From contig CP051239.1 of the NCBI GenBank assembly GCA_017794945.1, positions 1,474,692 through 1,538,691 on the forward strand: a stretch of DNA of 64,000 bases, read 5' to 3'. The notes below the pieces were generated by a model. That model made no database searches. It was not told the DNA's origin and saw only the letters and a program-made list of their open reading frames with translations. Position 1 is the stretch's first letter. Every line of letters begins with the position of its first letter. A program made the position numbers and the translations under genes. This document shows positions 63,113 to 64,000 of this stretch, one piece after another. Origin of the DNA: Alcanivorax sp. Its GTDB lineage: Bacteria; Pseudomonadota; Gammaproteobacteria; Pseudomonadales; Alcanivoracaceae.

Positions 63113-63140
63113 CTGGTTGAAGTGTAACGGTTTCAACCAG
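63113..63140. terminator. 9-bp hairpin between convergent genes
   Basis: CTGGTTGAA (63113-63121) pairs with TTCAACCAG (63132-63140), ten-base loop. It lies between the orphan gene and the XRE gene on opposite strands. No T-run, so the terminator call is tentative. Confidence 0.35.
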
Positions 63141-63149
63141 ACTTAGAGC

Positions 63150-63485
63150 CTATGCCGCTTGGGGTTTTCCTGACGAAATAACTTTGCCGACTTCTTCTGA
63201 AGAAGCGCCAAGCGCCAGTAAAGCCCGCATGAGTAAATCGATAGAAACGCCGGGGTCCCCTGCTTCCATCTTGGCGACTCGAGACTGACTGGATTTGATC
63301 AGCTTGGCGAGCTCGACTTGGCTCAGATCTTTCTTACGCCGATTTTCTTTGAGGGAGTGGCTGAGAGCCAGCTTCATCTCAATGTAGGCGGACTCCTCAG
63401 GCGTCAAGCCCAGGAAATCATCGGCGTTGCCGACTTTCCAGCCGTTTTCCTCAACCTTCTTACGCTTATTTGCATGCATCATCAT
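63150..63485 (-). CDS. XRE-family antitoxin / HTH regulator
   Basis: 111 residues with a Cro/CI-type helix-turn-helix in the centre (LSQVELAKLIKSSQSRVAKM). The C-terminal part SIDLLMRALLALGASSEEVG is typical of HigA-like antitoxins. It overlaps the end of the toxin remnant by 20 bp, the usual toxin-first operon. The antitoxin would bind its own promoter upstream of the toxin. Confidence 0.85.
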   Translation of the reverse strand: MMMHANKRKKVEENGWKVGNADDFLGLTPEESAYIEMKLALSHSLKENRRKKDLSQVELAKLIKSSQSRVAKMEAGDPGVSIDLLMRALLALGASSEEVGKVISSGKPQAA

Positions 63486-63630
63486 ACATCCTGAATCTAG
63501 CTTTACATGTATCGATTACCGATTTTGGGGTTTTGCCCGTCTTCTTCTTAACAGCCTCGGCTATGACAATGGCATCCCTGTCTATTCGGTAAAAAATGCG
63601 CCAGATCTTGTCGCCGTCCGTCGGGCTCAT
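63466..63630 (-). pseudogene. RelE/HigB-type toxin, N-terminus lost
   Basis: 54 residues from ATG 63630: IWRIFYRIDRDAIVIAEAVK and KKTGKTPKSVIDTCKARF are the C-terminal half of a phage-derived Gp49/RelE-like toxin. A TGA lies in frame 18 nt upstream, and the usual N-terminal half is not seen beyond it. The toxin is probably inactive while its antitoxin remains. Confidence 0.6.
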
Positions 63631-63747
63631 GTTGGCGAGTATATGTCATATTCGACATGATGCCAAATGGTCTGACGCCTGAGGGCATACAGCTAAGATG
63701 AGGTGGGGCGAATGAGTAATGACTGGGACAGTCTTGCTTGAAGACAC

Positions 63748-63842
63748 TTAACCCCTAGCGGCTGTCGGCGCCATGATGGTGCCGGTAGCCGCCTTCATGT
63801 AGTTGATTTTGAACTCCAGGGTCAGGCCATTGATCCGGCACA
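63748..63842 (-). pseudogene. Fragment of a PaaI-like hotdog thioesterase
   Basis: About 30 codons ending at TAA 63748-63750 read INGLTLEFKINYMKAATGTI, the typical central strand of PaaI-family thioesterases. No intact gene surrounds it. It overlaps the region just upstream of the ParD promoter, so is taken as a rearrangement remnant. Confidence 0.4.
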
Positions 63843-63850
63843 AAGAGGCG

Positions 63851-63867
63851 GTATGATATTGTCATAC
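63851..63867. promoter_or_regulatory. Palindromic operator upstream of parD
   Basis: GTATGA-TATTG-TCATAC is a perfect inverted repeat 25 bp before the parD start. ParD antitoxins repress their own operon at such sites. Confidence 0.5.
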
Positions 63868-63891
63868 TTAGCTGTGTCAGGAGCACCAGCC

Positions 63892-64000
63892 ATGAGCATG
63901 CATCGGAAAACCATCACGCTGACGGAACAGCAAGACGACTGGGTGAAAGGCCAGATTGAAAGCGGTCACTTCGGCAATGATAGTGAGTATATCCGCGATC
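63892..64000 (+). CDS. ParD-family antitoxin, 5' part (cut by window end)
   Basis: Starts MSMHRKTITLTEQQDDWVKG with AGGAG eight bases upstream of ATG 63892. The ribbon-helix-helix beginning and the following SGHFGNDSEYIRD match ParD/CC2985-like antitoxins. The C-terminus and the expected parE toxin lie beyond the window. It adds a second toxin-antitoxin module to the island. Confidence 0.8.
   Translation, partial: MSMHRKTITLTEQQDDWVKGQIESGHFGNDSEYIRD

Noticed and set aside
63113..63140. Possible third attC after the small membrane-protein gene
   Set aside because: The hairpin has no extrahelical bases and no core sites; the inverse core CCCTAAC needed to match GTTAGGG is absent.

Overview
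The window is a high-GC gammaproteobacterial chromosome segment. The gene content and order resemble the Pseudomonas aeruginosa region that carries ggt, coaD, lao, chp/pil, gshB, tonB3, pyrRBC', pilT/U, yggS, proC and yggT. Hydrocarbon and lipid genes (long-chain alcohol oxidation, acyl-CoA dehydrogenase, HMG-CoA lyase, lipase) suggest an Alcanivorax-like marine oil degrader. That taxonomic guess is inference from memory of gene order, not a database result.

Layout. 0-1 kb: a VOC-family gene broken by a stop codon, beside an AraC regulator. 1-9.2 kb: ggt, coaD, then the long-chain alcohol oxidation cluster laoABC with divergent laoR and a perfect 16-bp operator-like palindrome between them. 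9.2-13.3 kb: a YheT-type hydrolase, rsmE, a secreted amidase lipoprotein, then about 400 bp of non-coding DNA full of large inverted repeats. 13.3-18 kb: gloA, SPFH and NfeD membrane proteins, SlyD, a lipid A acyltransferase and a metallo-beta-lactamase-fold protein fused translationally to the end of the chp operon. 18-30.3 kb: the type IV pilus chemosensory operon pilGHIJK-chpABC, including a 2176-residue ChpA hybrid kinase. 30.6-37.6 kb: gshB, tonB3, algH/yqgE, ruvX, the yceI/yceJ pair, and pyrimidine genes pyrR-pyrB-pyrC' (the last without its metal ligands). 37.6-41.7 kb: two thioredoxin-fold proteins divergent from a two-component system (DsbRS-like), and a DUF4136 lipoprotein. 41.7-45.9 kb: a hotdog protein, LysR, a glutathionyl-hydroquinone reductase, pirin and OsmC. 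46-50.4 kb: pilU/pilT, yggS, proC, yggT. 50.4-56 kb: SDR, thioesterase, HMG-CoA lyase, lipase, OsmC and acyl-CoA dehydrogenase, ending in a strong terminator.

After about 56.1 kb the composition changes visibly: the DNA is AT-richer, codon use differs and short remnants appear. This is a mobile integron gene-cassette array without an integrase in view. Cassette 1 (910 bp) carries a LigB/DODA-type extradiol dioxygenase. Cassette 2 (5.4 kb, extraordinarily large) carries one 1754-residue SF1 helicase with a DUF559/Vsr-like nuclease and a DUF3320-like tail, a probable anti-phage defence protein. For each cassette the 7-base core site at its left edge is exactly complementary to the inverse core of its own attC, which is the signature of real integron cassettes; attC2 also folds with three extrahelical bases. 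Beyond it lie a small membrane-anchored orphan protein, an XRE antitoxin with a truncated RelE-like toxin, a hotdog gene remnant, and the start of a ParD antitoxin at the window edge.

How it fits together: the first 56 kb is housekeeping plus surface motility (Chp signalling controls PilT/PilU-driven twitching, with TonB3 and gshB adjacent) and lipid/alkanol catabolism; the last 8 kb is accessory DNA with a likely defence role.
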